From the NCBI RefSeq assembly GCF_007991455.1, contig NZ_BJYJ01000017.1, positions 1 through 50,210 of the forward strand: a stretch of DNA of 50,210 nt. Reading direction: 5' to 3'. The notes beneath the pieces are model-generated. The model had not been told where the DNA came from. It searched no databases and worked only from the letters and a program-made list of their open reading frames with translations. How positions within the stretch are numbered: the stretch's first letter is position 1; every line of letters begins with the position of its first letter. Source of the stretch: Chryseobacterium hagamense. Its GTDB lineage: Bacteria; Bacteroidota; Bacteroidia; Flavobacteriales; Weeksellaceae. Both the position numbers and the translations under genes were made by a program. Shown here one piece after another: positions 31,931 to 41,194 of this stretch.

Positions 31931-32746
31931 ATGGATCAATTTGAAAAAACCTGGAACGAGGTAAAACGAGAAAACCGGCGGATCGATAAGGAAACCGACC
32001 GCAGGCTCCGGGAAAATATAGAACGCATGACCTATGGCCGGTATAAGAAGAAGAGAATGGTCTACCGGGCAGCTGCCGTGCTTGTTCCTTTGCTGGGATT
32101 GATATTTTTCTATCGAACCGTTTCAGATCAGACAGGCATAGAAAATACTGTTGTGCTGAAAACCGGAAACGAAATAAAAACCTTCAGGCTCTCCGATGGA
32201 AGTACCGTTACCATGCAGCCGTACAGTAAGCTCACCCTGGATAAAAATCATTTTGGTAAAGCTGAAAGACCGGTGGGGTTTGAAGGGAAAGCTTTTTTTG
32301 ATATTGCCAAAGATAAAAGCAAACCGTTCCGGATTGATGCCCATGGTTTTAAAGTACAGGTATTGGGAACCAGGTTTTTCCTGGATCAGAAGTCCGCCGA
32401 TCAATCGGTAGCCCTGAAAGAGGGCAAGGTAAAGATAGAACGCAGGGGAAAAATCACTTTCCTGCTTCCGGATGAAACCTGGGTAAGCGACGCTTCCAAA
32501 AGGGAGCATCATTATTACGGTGCTTCCAGGGTAAAGACCTTTGCCTTCAACGGTGCGCATTATGAGGAAGCCATCCGCCGTCTTGAGGAGACTTATCACG
32601 TCCAAATCCAATATCCGGACCGGTACCGCAAAGAAAAGGTGCAGGGTTCATTCACAGGAAACCTGAATGAAGTGCTGGCCATTGTAAGTTATCCTTTCAA
32701 CCTGAAGACTGAAAAAATAAGTGATCAACAAATTATTTTAAAATAA
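31931..32746 (+). CDS. FecR-type anti-sigma factor
   Basis: 271 residues. The N-terminal cytoplasmic part (1-42) would bind the sigma factor. One membrane span follows at about 46-62 (AAAVLVPLLGLIFFY). The periplasmic FecR domain has FRLSDGSTVTMQPYSKL (about 88-104) and GTRFFLD, then a C-terminal DUF4974/STN-like domain FAFNGAHYEEAIRRLEETY with VQGSFTGNLNEVL. It should receive the signal from the N-terminal STN domain of the SusC protein encoded next. Confidence 0.92.
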   Translation: MDQFEKTWNEVKRENRRIDKETDRRLRENIERMTYGRYKKKRMVYRAAAVLVPLLGLIFFYRTVSDQTGIENTVVLKTGNEIKTFRLSDGSTVTMQPYSKLTLDKNHFGKAERPVGFEGKAFFDIAKDKSKPFRIDAHGFKVQVLGTRFFLDQKSADQSVALKEGKVKIERRGKITFLLPDETWVSDASKREHHYYGASRVKTFAFNGAHYEEAIRRLEETYHVQIQYPDRYRKEKVQGSFTGNLNEVLAIVSYPFNLKTEKISDQQIILK

Positions 32747-32818
32747 AATGCACCGGTAATTGGAGTTACCGATGCCATCAATCAGTAAGAATCTAACAAA
32801 CTAATTTTTTACAAATCT

Positions 32819-35800
32819 ATGAAAAAAACGGCAATCAGCATTGCGGTACTGGGAGTTTTATGCCTGTCGGAAACGGCATTCGCAGCGGCTCCGGCAGACG
32901 TTCGGCAATCTGTTTATTCCGCGCGTATACCGCTGGCAAAGGTATTTGAGAGACTGGAAAAGACAACGAAAATGCAGTTCTTTTATTCGGCTTCTGATCT
33001 TGAAGGGATCCTGGTGGACGACCGGGAACTGAATTACAGCTCTTTGCAGGCAGCACTCGGTTATCTTAAAAAAAAATATTCCGTTGATTTTATGATCCGG
33101 AATAATACCGTAACGGTGAAAAGAACAATGGCAGTTTCCGCTGAAAAGAAACTGTTTCCGGCACGTCAGAATCTGGTAAAGCAGGATACTCTTTCTCCCA
33201 GAGAGAAAAACATCGATGAGGTGGTGATGGTGGGTTACGGAAAGCAGAACAGGAAAGATATTTCAGGATCTATTTCGTCGATCGATGAAAAACAGATGAA
33301 AGGTGTGGCCTCCGGAAATTTCGGGGATATGATTGCCGGAAAAGCTACCGGGATCCAGATCACTCAGGCCAATGCCAGTCCCGGAGCTTCACCTACCATA
33401 AGAGTCCGGGGAATCGGGACACTTACGGCAGGATCCAACCCGCTGATTGTAGTCGACGGTTTTCCGCTCACGGAAGGCACCAACCTCAACTCAATAGATC
33501 CCAATTCCATTGCGAAAATCGATATCCTTAAAGATGCGGCTTCGTCGGCGATTTACGGTTCCAGAGGAGCCAACGGAGTCATCCTGATCGAGACCAAACA
33601 GGGAAAGAAGGGAAAAATGGAAGTCAGTCTTGATTCGTATTATGGAATTCAGACGAGAAGCGACCGGGCAAAATTTGTAGATGCCTATGATATGGCGGTC
33701 TTTATGAAAGAATCGCGGGATAACAATTACCTTTCCAAAGGATCCAACAGAAGCATATCCGATGATACGGCAACCCGAAAAAGCAAAGGAGCTTCCCTCA
33801 GGGAACTGATTCCCGATTATCTGAAACCTTATCTTGAGAGGCAGCCGGGACTTACCAATACCGACTGGTACAATACGGTTCTGAAGCCGGCGCCGATCAG
33901 CCAGACTACTTTTACGGTAACAGGCGGCGGCGATAAAAGCAGATATGCCTTTACCGGAAGTTATCTCAATCAGAAGGGCATTGTTATCGGTTCGGATTAT
34001 GAAAAATATTCAACCAATGTGAATCTGTCTACGGATCTTAGCGACAGGCTTAAAATCGGAGTGTCGATTACCCCTTCTTTTTCCCGGGGAAGCATCCTGG
34101 ATATGGTTTCCGGAGGAAGAAGTTATAATCCGCTTGCTATGGCTACCACGATGTATCCCTTCTTTTCGCCGTATGATGCAAACGGCAATCTGAATATTTC
34201 CGAACAGATCCGGATGAACACTCCTACGGATGGTGCACTGGTTGAGAACCCGGTAGCGATGGTTCAGATGACCAACAGGAAATATACGTTATTCAAAACA
34301 TTCGGAAATGTATATGCCCAGCTGAATTTCCTTAAGGATTTTAATTACAAATTTTCAATAGGCGGAGATTACAGCAATTATGAATACAATTTCTTCGATC
34401 CTTCTACGGTAGGCTCATACCGGTCTGCCGCCCCGGATATCACCGTGGCCGGCAGAACAGATTATATCCGGAAAAATTACCTGGTAGAAAACCTGCTAAC
34501 TTTCGATAAAAAAGTAGGGAGCCATACCTTTAATGCCATTGCAGGGCAGTCTTATCAGCAGGAAAACAACAATCAGCTGCTGGTGGAGGCTACGGGATTT
34601 CCCGATAACAGCATCACCAATATCGCCGGCGGATCCTCTTTTAAAAATACGCTTTCGCAGTACAAATGGACTTTGATTTCTTATTTCAGCAGGCTTTCCT
34701 ACAGCTTTGGCAATAAATACAATTTCATGGCGTCGTACCGCAGAGACGGATCGTCGAGATTCGGGATCAATTCCAAATGGGGCGATTTCTATGCGCTTTC
34801 TTTAGGCTGGACCTTAAGCAACGAAAGCTTTTTCCCGAAAAATAAGTTTATTGATCCGGTAAAGCTCCGGTACAGCAAGGGCAGTAACGGAAACAACCAG
34901 ATTCCTAATTTCGGGGCCTTGTCGCTGATGGCGGAAGAGAATTATATTTTTACCGGTGCGCTGGCTTCGGGATACCGGGCATCCACGGCTCCCAACCCGA
35001 ATATTTCCTGGGAAAAATCAAAATCTGACAACTTCGGGATCGATTTCTCATTATTCAGGCATTTTTTGAATGTGTCCGCAGATTATTATATTCTGATAAG
35101 AGATGGATTATTGCTGGACGTTCCGGTTCCCGAACAGTCAGGATACAGCAAATCACTGCAAAATATCGGAAAAGTACGGAACCGGGGACTTGAAATCCAG
35201 CTTTCAACGAAACCACTGCATATCGGACAGGATTTTGAGTATTCCAATAACCTCAGCTTTTCATCCAATACCAATAAAGTACTTGCTTTGGCTAATGGTC
35301 AGGATCAGATTATTGCCGGAGCCAATAATTTTGCGGTTACCAAAGTCGGCGGCTCCATAGCGGAAATGTATGGCTATAATATCACCGGAGTCTACACTTC
35401 CCAGCAACAGATCGACAGCACGCCGCATATTACCGGAACACTGGTAGGGGACTACATCATGGAAGACCTTAACGGCGACGGAAAAATCGACAGCAATGAC
35501 AAAAAAAGTTTCGGCTCCGGCATCCCAAAATATATTCTGGGTTTCTCGAATACTTTTAAATATAAAAATTTTGAAGTCAATTTCATGCTGTACAGCGAAC
35601 TGGGAAAAAAGGTATACAACGGCGATCTGGTAAGCATTACGGAGGCCGGGGAAGGCTTTGGGGTTCCCAGCCAGTATTATTTTGATCACCGGTATAATGC
35701 CGTGAGTAATCCCGGAGGTTCCTTAGCCATGCCGAATATGAATTTTTCAAACAACCGGAAAGAAGCCAGGACTTCCAACATCTTTTTTATGAACGGAGAT

Positions 35801-36034
35801 TACCTCAGGCTGAGATCCCTGAAACTTGCTTACAATCTTCCTGCAAGTATTACCGAAAGCTTAAAGATCAGGTCGGCCCAGATTTATTTTATGGGGAATA
35901 ATCTGTTGACCTTTACTTCCTACAGAGGGCAGAATATTGATGCCACCACCGATAATGTCCTCACGCAGGGCTATGACAGTGCCTATTATCCCGTAACCAG
36001 AGTCCTTTCTTTCGGAATGAATTTTAAATTTTAA
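32819..36034 (+). CDS. SusC/RagA-type TonB-dependent outer-membrane receptor with STN domain
   Basis: 1071 residues, outer-membrane importer. Signal peptide 1-22. STN signalling domain about 30-100 (SARIPLAKVFERLEKTT, FFYSASDL), the part expected to touch FecR. The usual carboxypeptidase-regulatory-like domain between STN and plug is not apparent: after about 35 linker residues comes the SusC box EVVMVGYGKQNRKDISGSIS. Plug domain: RIRG-like TIRVRGIGTL, PLIVVDGFP, ILKDAASSAIYGSRGANGVI. Then the 22-strand barrel, ending in TRVLSFGMNFKF with the terminal aromatic residue. The susD gene starts 5 bp later. The ligand is inferred to be linked to glycerophosphodiesters because two GDPD genes follow. 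Confidence 0.93.
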   Translation: MKKTAISIAVLGVLCLSETAFAAAPADVRQSVYSARIPLAKVFERLEKTTKMQFFYSASDLEGILVDDRELNYSSLQAALGYLKKKYSVDFMIRNNTVTVKRTMAVSAEKKLFPARQNLVKQDTLSPREKNIDEVVMVGYGKQNRKDISGSISSIDEKQMKGVASGNFGDMIAGKATGIQITQANASPGASPTIRVRGIGTLTAGSNPLIVVDGFPLTEGTNLNSIDPNSIAKIDILKDAASSAIYGSRGANGVILIETKQGKKGKMEVSLDSYYGIQTRSDRAKFVDAYDMAVFMKESRDNNYLSKGSNRSISDDTATRKSKGASLRELIPDYLKPYLERQPGLTNTDWYNTVLKPAPISQTTFTVTGGGDKSRYAFTGSYLNQKGIVIGSDYEKYSTNVNLSTDLSDRLKIGVSITPSFSRGSILDMVSGGRSYNPLAMATTMYPFFSPYDANGNLNISEQIRMNTPTDGALVENPVAMVQMTNRKYTLFKTFGNVYAQLNFLKDFNYKFSIGGDYSNYEYNFFDPSTVGSYRSAAPDITVAGRTDYIRKNYLVENLLTFDKKVGSHTFNAIAGQSYQQENNNQLLVEATGFPDNSITNIAGGSSFKNTLSQYKWTLISYFSRLSYSFGNKYNFMASYRRDGSSRFGINSKWGDFYALSLGWTLSNESFFPKNKFIDPVKLRYSKGSNGNNQIPNFGALSLMAEENYIFTGALASGYRASTAPNPNISWEKSKSDNFGIDFSLFRHFLNVSADYYILIRDGLLLDVPVPEQSGYSKSLQNIGKVRNRGLEIQLSTKPLHIGQDFEYSNNLSFSSNTNKVLALANGQDQIIAGANNFAVTKVGGSIAEMYGYNITGVYTSQQQIDSTPHITGTLVGDYIMEDLNGDGKIDSNDKKSFGSGIPKYILGFSNTFKYKNFEVNFMLYSELGKKVYNGDLVSITEAGEGFGVPSQYYFDHRYNAVSNPGGSLAMPNMNFSNNRKEARTSNIFFMNGDYLRLRSLKLAYNLPASITESLKIRSAQIYFMGNNLLTFTSYRGQNIDATTDNVLTQGYDSAYYPVTRVLSFGMNFKF

Positions 36035-36039
36035 TACCT

Positions 36040-37449
36040 ATGAAAAAAATACTTACCCCACTCATTTTACTGTTTTTTTTGCAATCCTGTTCTTCGGATT
36101 TGCTGAACACCAATCCGGAAGCAACCAAGGTGACTTCCCAGTTCTATGCCGATGCCTCACAGATCGAGCAGGGAGTCAATGCCGTTTACGGGACCCTGCA
36201 ATACACCGGGCAATACCAGCAGGCCATGCTGGTAATCGGGGAAATCCCGTCGGACAATACATTTGATGAAGTCCCGGCCAATGACTCATTTACCTACGGT
36301 GAACTTGATTTTTTCACCATTCAGCCCAACAATACCCTGCTTGCCAGTACCTGGAAAGACCATTACATCGGGATTCAGCAGGTGAATATTATCCTGAACA
36401 GGATCGACGGGATCCAGGATATGCCCCAGGCAACCAAAAATTACAGGATCGGAGAATTGAAATTTTTACGTGCCTTAATGTATTTCAATCTGGTCAGGGT
36501 ATTCGGAGATGTTCCTCTGGTCACCAAAGAAACCACGAATGTTAATGATTATTTCGGCCAGAGCCGCACGCCGGCTTCCGAGATCTACCCCTTCATTGAA
36601 AAAGAACTGAAAGAGGCCATTCCGCTTTTGCCACCGTCGCAGGCCCAGAAAGGGCGGGTTACAAAAGGCGCTGCGCTCGGAATTTTAGGAAAGGTACTAA
36701 TTACTGAAAATAAGCATCAGGAAGCTTTATCCTATCTTCTGCAGGTTGAAGGACTTGGGTACAGCCTTCTTCCGGATGTAACTAAAGTTTTTGATGTAAC
36801 CAATAAAAACAATTCCGAAATTATTTTCGATGTCCAGTTTGCTTCAGGAGTAAACGGCAGTACCGAAGGAAGCCCTGCTTTTCAGCTGTTCAGTCCGTCC
36901 GGAACGGTAGCCGGTGCTAAAGGGCACAATCTTCCTACCAAAGAAATATACAATCTGTATACAACGGGTGATCAGAGAAAATCAGCTTATATCGGCCTTA
37001 CGGGCAACGGTATTCCCTACAGCAAAAAACTGGTTAAGCCGGATTCCAAATATCCCATTAATGACGGAAGCAGCAATATCGTGGTTCTTCGCCTTGCCGA
37101 TGTTTATCTGATGATGGCGGAATGTTATGCAAAGGCCAATGATTTTACGAATGCCAATCTTTATCTGAATAAAATTAAGACCAGAGCAGGGGTTGCCAGT
37201 GTGAATCTCACTTCCCAGCAGACTCTTTTTGCCGAGATTGATAAGGAAAGAAGACTGGAGCTGATAGGCGAAGGACACCGTTGGTTTGATCTGGTAAGAA
37301 CGGGAAAAGCCGTTCAGGTTATGGCCCAGCATTTCGCGGTAACACCCGGATACAGCACAGCAAAAATTGATCAGCATAACCTTCTGATGCCGGTGCCGCA
37401 GGGGCAGATCAATACAGATCCGGCGATTAAACAAAACCCGGGATATTAA
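36040..37449 (+). CDS. SusD/RagB-type substrate-binding lipoprotein
   Basis: 469 residues. Signal ends in a lipobox FLQSCSSD, with Cys at about 17. The SusD fold is visible: N-terminal VTSQFYADASQIEQGVNAVY, TPR-like RIGELKFLRALMYFNLVRVFGDVPLV, SQAQKGRVTKGAALGILGKV, and C-terminal IDKERRLELIGEGHRWFDLV, VPQGQINTDPAIKQNPGY. It caps the SusC barrel on the cell surface and binds the nutrient. It starts 5 bp after susC and ends 7 bp before the first GDPD gene. Confidence 0.93.
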   Translation: MKKILTPLILLFFLQSCSSDLLNTNPEATKVTSQFYADASQIEQGVNAVYGTLQYTGQYQQAMLVIGEIPSDNTFDEVPANDSFTYGELDFFTIQPNNTLLASTWKDHYIGIQQVNIILNRIDGIQDMPQATKNYRIGELKFLRALMYFNLVRVFGDVPLVTKETTNVNDYFGQSRTPASEIYPFIEKELKEAIPLLPPSQAQKGRVTKGAALGILGKVLITENKHQEALSYLLQVEGLGYSLLPDVTKVFDVTNKNNSEIIFDVQFASGVNGSTEGSPAFQLFSPSGTVAGAKGHNLPTKEIYNLYTTGDQRKSAYIGLTGNGIPYSKKLVKPDSKYPINDGSSNIVVLRLADVYLMMAECYAKANDFTNANLYLNKIKTRAGVASVNLTSQQTLFAEIDKERRLELIGEGHRWFDLVRTGKAVQVMAQHFAVTPGYSTAKIDQHNLLMPVPQGQINTDPAIKQNPGY

Positions 37450-37456
37450 TTAAGCT

Positions 37457-38386
37457 ATGAAAAATATATTTTTAAGTCAGAAAACGGCAGTTTTCCTGTT
37501 GCTGCTGGTTTTCTCATCAGCTTTTTCGCAGACCAATTATTTCAAAAAAGAAATTCCGTCCGGAAAAATCCTGGTTGCCGCTCATCGCGGAGACTGGAGA
37601 AACTATCCTGAGAACTCCATCAAAGCCATTGAAGGAGCCATTAAAATGGGAGTGGATATCGTGGAAATAGATCTCCATAAGACCAGAGACGGCCATCTGA
37701 TTGTGATGCATGATTCCAGACTTGAGCGGACAACCAACGGAAAAGGGGAAATTGCTGAAACCAATCTGGAAGATATCAGGAAGCTCTTTCTTAAAAACGG
37801 GGCCAATATGATAACCCGGGAAAAAGTACCTACCTTAGAAGAAGTCCTCAATTTCATCAGAGGAAAAAGGATCATGCTGAACCTCGACAAATCATGGAAT
37901 TTCCTGGATGAGGTGAAAGCAATGACCGATAAAACCGGAACCACCGAACAGATCATTCTGAAAGGCAATAAGAGCGCGGCAGAACTTAAAAAAGAGGTGG
38001 GAGAGAAACTCAGCAGGATGGTGTATATGCCCATGGTCTGGCCGCAAGATTACAGTATTTATAAGCGTGATAAAGTGCTGGAGCCCGAGCAGTATGTAAA
38101 AGATTTTCATCAGCTTTTTGCTCCCGTTGCTTATGAAGTCATTATTAAAGATGATACCGCTGAAGCCGATCAGCTTTTGGCCCTGATCAGAAAAACGCAT
38201 GCCCTGATCTGGATCAACGCCCTTTGGCCGGAATTGTGCGCCGGACACGATGATGACCTTGCGATCGATCATCCCGAAGAAAATTGGGGGTGGATCATTA
38301 AAAAAGGAGCCGCTATCATCCAGACTGACCGTCCGGAGGCCCTGATCCGTTATCTTAAATCTGAAAATAAGAAATATGAAGATTAA
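37457..38386 (+). CDS. Glycerophosphodiester phosphodiesterase family protein, copy 1
   Basis: 309 residues. Signal peptide 1-25 (VFSSAFSQ). GDPD TIM barrel with the catalytic set: His in AAHRGDW with NYPENS (about 39-50), the metal-binding Glu/Asp in VEIDLHKTRDG, and the second His in VMHDSRLERTTNG. It would split glycerophosphodiesters (deacylated phospholipids, possibly teichoic-acid or GPI-like parts) into glycerol 3-phosphate and an alcohol. It is exported, so it acts outside the cytoplasm. Its last 11 bp overlap the start of copy 2. Both lie at the end of the FecI/FecR/SusCD operon. Confidence 0.9.
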   Translation: MKNIFLSQKTAVFLLLLVFSSAFSQTNYFKKEIPSGKILVAAHRGDWRNYPENSIKAIEGAIKMGVDIVEIDLHKTRDGHLIVMHDSRLERTTNGKGEIAETNLEDIRKLFLKNGANMITREKVPTLEEVLNFIRGKRIMLNLDKSWNFLDEVKAMTDKTGTTEQIILKGNKSAAELKKEVGEKLSRMVYMPMVWPQDYSIYKRDKVLEPEQYVKDFHQLFAPVAYEVIIKDDTAEADQLLALIRKTHALIWINALWPELCAGHDDDLAIDHPEENWGWIIKKGAAIIQTDRPEALIRYLKSENKKYED

Positions 38387-39245
38387 AATTTTAAGCATGC
38401 TGATCTTTATTTCAGCAATGGTCTCAGCGCAGAAAGGCGTATCGCTTTCCCGCTTTCCTGATGATAAAGTAATGGTGGTCGCTCACCGGGCCGACTGGCG
38501 GGAAGCCCCGGAAAATTCTGCCTGGGCGGTGAAAAAAGCCATCGAAAAAGGAATCGATATGGTAGAAGTGGACCTGGCTCTGACGAAAGACAGTGTTCTG
38601 GTGCTGATGCATGATCAAACCATCGACCGGACAACGACGGGAACCGGGAAACCGGGCGACTACACGTTAGCCGAACTCCGGAAATTCTCTTTGAAAGACG
38701 GTTTAGGCAGCACCACGCAGATGAAAGTTCCTACCCTTGAAGAAATCCTTGATATTACCCAAAACAAGATTCTGATCAATCTGGATAAAGGCTTCGACTA
38801 CATCAAGATCGTGTATCCCCTGCTGAAAAAAAGGAATATGCTGGACCAGGTTTTATTCAAAGGCCATGAAACTTATAAGGAATTCGACCGCAAATACGGA
38901 ACGATTAAAAATGAGATCCATTTTATGCCGATTATCAGGCTGAATGTAAAAGAAGGCTGGCAGAAAATAGATGAATACACCGATCATTACAAAGTTTATG
39001 GGTTTGAATTTACCGTCGGCACTACCGAACAGAATATGATTGACTTTAATAAAGTACGGGCACAAGGCTGTAAAGTCTGGGTGAATGCGCTTTGGCCTCA
39101 TCATAATGCCGGACATAATGATGACCTTGCCCTGGAAAATCCCGATTTTTATGAATGGTTTATTAAAAATCATGTAAATATCATTCAGACCGACCGTCCC
39201 AGGGAGCTCATCGGATTCCTGAAAAAGAGGAATCTGTATTACTGA
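38376..39245 (+). CDS. Glycerophosphodiester phosphodiesterase family protein, copy 2
   Basis: 289 residues, paralogous to copy 1 with the same layout: signal peptide (MVSAQ at about 18), VAHRADW with EAPENS, VEVDLALTKDS, LMHDQTIDRTTTG and the C-terminal NALWPHHNAGHNDD and IIQTDRPRELI segments. The copies share their C-terminal blocks, which suggests tandem duplication followed by divergence, perhaps for different head groups. It overlaps copy 1 by 11 bp and is followed by a strong terminator at 39277-39307. Confidence 0.9.
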   Translation: MKIKILSMLIFISAMVSAQKGVSLSRFPDDKVMVVAHRADWREAPENSAWAVKKAIEKGIDMVEVDLALTKDSVLVLMHDQTIDRTTTGTGKPGDYTLAELRKFSLKDGLGSTTQMKVPTLEEILDITQNKILINLDKGFDYIKIVYPLLKKRNMLDQVLFKGHETYKEFDRKYGTIKNEIHFMPIIRLNVKEGWQKIDEYTDHYKVYGFEFTVGTTEQNMIDFNKVRAQGCKVWVNALWPHHNAGHNDDLALENPDFYEWFIKNHVNIIQTDRPRELIGFLKKRNLYY

Positions 39246-39276
39246 TTTTATTATTTTTTTTATACTTTCAAAACGG

Positions 39277-39307
39277 AATCGGCGGAGCCAAAAGCTCCGC
39301 CGATTTT
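39277..39307. terminator. Terminator between GDPD copy 2 and glgP (convergent)
   Basis: AATCGGCGGAGC (39277-39288) pairs perfectly with GCTCCGCCGATT (39294-39305), loop CAAAA, followed by T on the plus strand. Confidence 0.85.
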
Positions 39308-39331
39308 ATATTTCCGCAAATTATGCTTTGT

Positions 39332-40993
39332 TTACTGCCGGTCGTAAAGCAGCTTATAATATTCATCCGCCATCCGGTCGCTGTTGAACTGATCTTTTAC
39401 ATCATCCATCGAATTGTACTGGATCTTTCTCCATTGATCCCGCTGATCATAATAAGCAGGAAGGATTTCATTTTCCAGGATTTCGTATAATTTGTTCATA
39501 TCGTAATTATCCTGTTCGTAAACGCTCATCTTTTCATAATCGCACTTCGGAACCACAAATGAATTTTCGCCATGTTTGGCAAATTCCGGGATCCAGCCGT
39601 CATCCGTTGATAAATTGATTGAACCGTTCATCGCAGCTGTCATCCCTGATGTCCCTGAAGCTTCTCTCGGTACACGCGGGTTGTTGAGCCAAAGGTCGGA
39701 GCCCTGTTTTAAGGATTTGCTCAGGGAAAGCTCATACCCTGTAAGTACTGCCAGGTGTTTGTTGTTTTTGCTCTCTTCCACCAGGGAATTGAAAGTGGAA
39801 ATGGCCGAATAATCCATCGGATACGGTTTTCCCGCCCAGATCATCTGGATCGGATATTTGGGATGATTCAGTAACTTGTAAAACCGGCTCTTATCGTGCA
39901 GAAGGAGATCGGCGCGTTTATATCCGGCAAACCTTCTGGCCCAGACAATGGTAAAAATATCAGGGTCGAATAAATTTCCGGTCTGGTCTGCTACAATCTT
40001 GAATAATTTCTTTTTTAAATGCTTTTTGCGGTCGTCGAAAGCCTTTTCATCATTTTCATCCTTTGCCTTATACAACGGTTGGTCCGCCCAGTATTTGAAT
40101 TCCTGGGCATTGGTAACGGAGGTAATGTCGCAGATCCCGGGATATTTGCTCCACATGGTTCTGGAAACATCGCCGTGAAGCCTGGAAACCCCGTTCGCTT
40201 CCCTTGCCATCTTCAGGGCACACAGCGAATGATTGAAACGGTCGTCATCCGAACCTTCGATACGCTTTACTTCATCCATACCCAGGCCTGAAAAATAAGA
40301 CATATCGTGGCACAATCTTAAATTATGCTTCTCGTTTCCGGCTTCTTCCGGAGTGTGGGTGGTAAAGACCAGTTTTTCCTTAACTTTATTCAGGTTGCCA
40401 TTGTATTTTTTCAGCAGATGAAACGCTGCAGGGAGACCGTGCGCTTCATTGAGGTGATAGACCTCCCTTTCGATGTTCATTTCATCCAGCAGCTGGGCAC
40501 CGCCTTTTCCAAGCAGGATATACTGCGCCAGCTTCGTCGCTTCATTGGCATCATACAGCTTGTGGCAGATCGTTTTGGAAACATGGTCGTTTTCAGGAAC
40601 ATCCGTGGAGAGGAAAAACATCGGGGCCGTATGGAAAATTTCAGGATCAAGATACCAGACTTTTACCCAGACCGGCGCACTGTGGATTTCGATCCGGAAT
40701 TTAATACCGGTATCTTCCAGAAAGCTGTACATCTTCTTGGTCCAGGTCGGCTGCAGCGTCTGGTCGTGGTTGCGTGCCTGGTCATAATAGCCGAACTTCC
40801 AGAGGATTCCGATTCCGATAAGATCCTGCTTCAGGTTGTAGGCACTTCTCATATGCGATCCTGCCAGAAAGCCAAGCCCTCCCGAATATATTTTCAATAC
40901 CTGTTCAATGGCAAATTCCATTGAGAAATAGGCTACTTTTTTAGCGTATTGCGGATTGACCTCAAAGGGTACCTTAAAATTTTTAAAATCCAT
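39332..40993 (-). CDS. glgP: Alpha-glucan phosphorylase (short bacterial type)
   Basis: Releases glucose 1-phosphate from glycogen or maltodextrins with pyridoxal phosphate (GT35). 553 residues, as in the short glucan-phosphorylase group rather than the ~800-residue muscle type. N-terminal VAYFSMEFAIEQVLKIYSGGLG (about 20-41). LNEAHGLPAA and VFTTHTPEEAGNEKH lie in the middle, FAGYKRADL near 355, and the PLP-region motif REASGTSGMTAAMNGSINLS near 440-460. A TACCTTTG promoter box lies 27 bp upstream. It stands alone, convergent with the SusCD-GDPD operon. Confidence 0.92.
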   Translation of the reverse strand: MDFKNFKVPFEVNPQYAKKVAYFSMEFAIEQVLKIYSGGLGFLAGSHMRSAYNLKQDLIGIGILWKFGYYDQARNHDQTLQPTWTKKMYSFLEDTGIKFRIEIHSAPVWVKVWYLDPEIFHTAPMFFLSTDVPENDHVSKTICHKLYDANEATKLAQYILLGKGGAQLLDEMNIEREVYHLNEAHGLPAAFHLLKKYNGNLNKVKEKLVFTTHTPEEAGNEKHNLRLCHDMSYFSGLGMDEVKRIEGSDDDRFNHSLCALKMAREANGVSRLHGDVSRTMWSKYPGICDITSVTNAQEFKYWADQPLYKAKDENDEKAFDDRKKHLKKKLFKIVADQTGNLFDPDIFTIVWARRFAGYKRADLLLHDKSRFYKLLNHPKYPIQMIWAGKPYPMDYSAISTFNSLVEESKNNKHLAVLTGYELSLSKSLKQGSDLWLNNPRVPREASGTSGMTAAMNGSINLSTDDGWIPEFAKHGENSFVVPKCDYEKMSVYEQDNYDMNKLYEILENEILPAYYDQRDQWRKIQYNSMDDVKDQFNSDRMADEYYKLLYDRQ

Positions 40994-41019
40994 GAATGAC
41001 AGTTTATTAGGTGAATAGG

Positions 41020-41027
41020 CAAAGGTA
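41020..41027 (-). promoter_or_regulatory. TACCTTTG promoter box of glgP
   Basis: The minus strand reads TACCTTTG (TAnnTTTG), 26 bp before the start codon. No -33 TTG seen. Confidence 0.45.
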
Positions 41028-41194
41028 TCAATTATGAAAATAAACCTTATATTAATTATTTCTGAAATTAAGCCTGAAGGATCTCTTCAAATAATTTTTT
41101 TCTTTACCTTTATTAAGTAATTTTTTGATAATCAAAACTTCATAATCTGAAACGGGAGTTTTATGTGTTCCATAACCTTTATTATTCCAAGCAC

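Noticed and set aside
32754..32771. Hairpin CGGTAA/TTACCG between fecR and susC as a terminator
   Set aside because: Only 6 bp and no T tract; at most a weak attenuator.
40325..40924. 199-residue plus-strand frame opposite glgP
   Set aside because: Antisense shadow without recognisable motifs.
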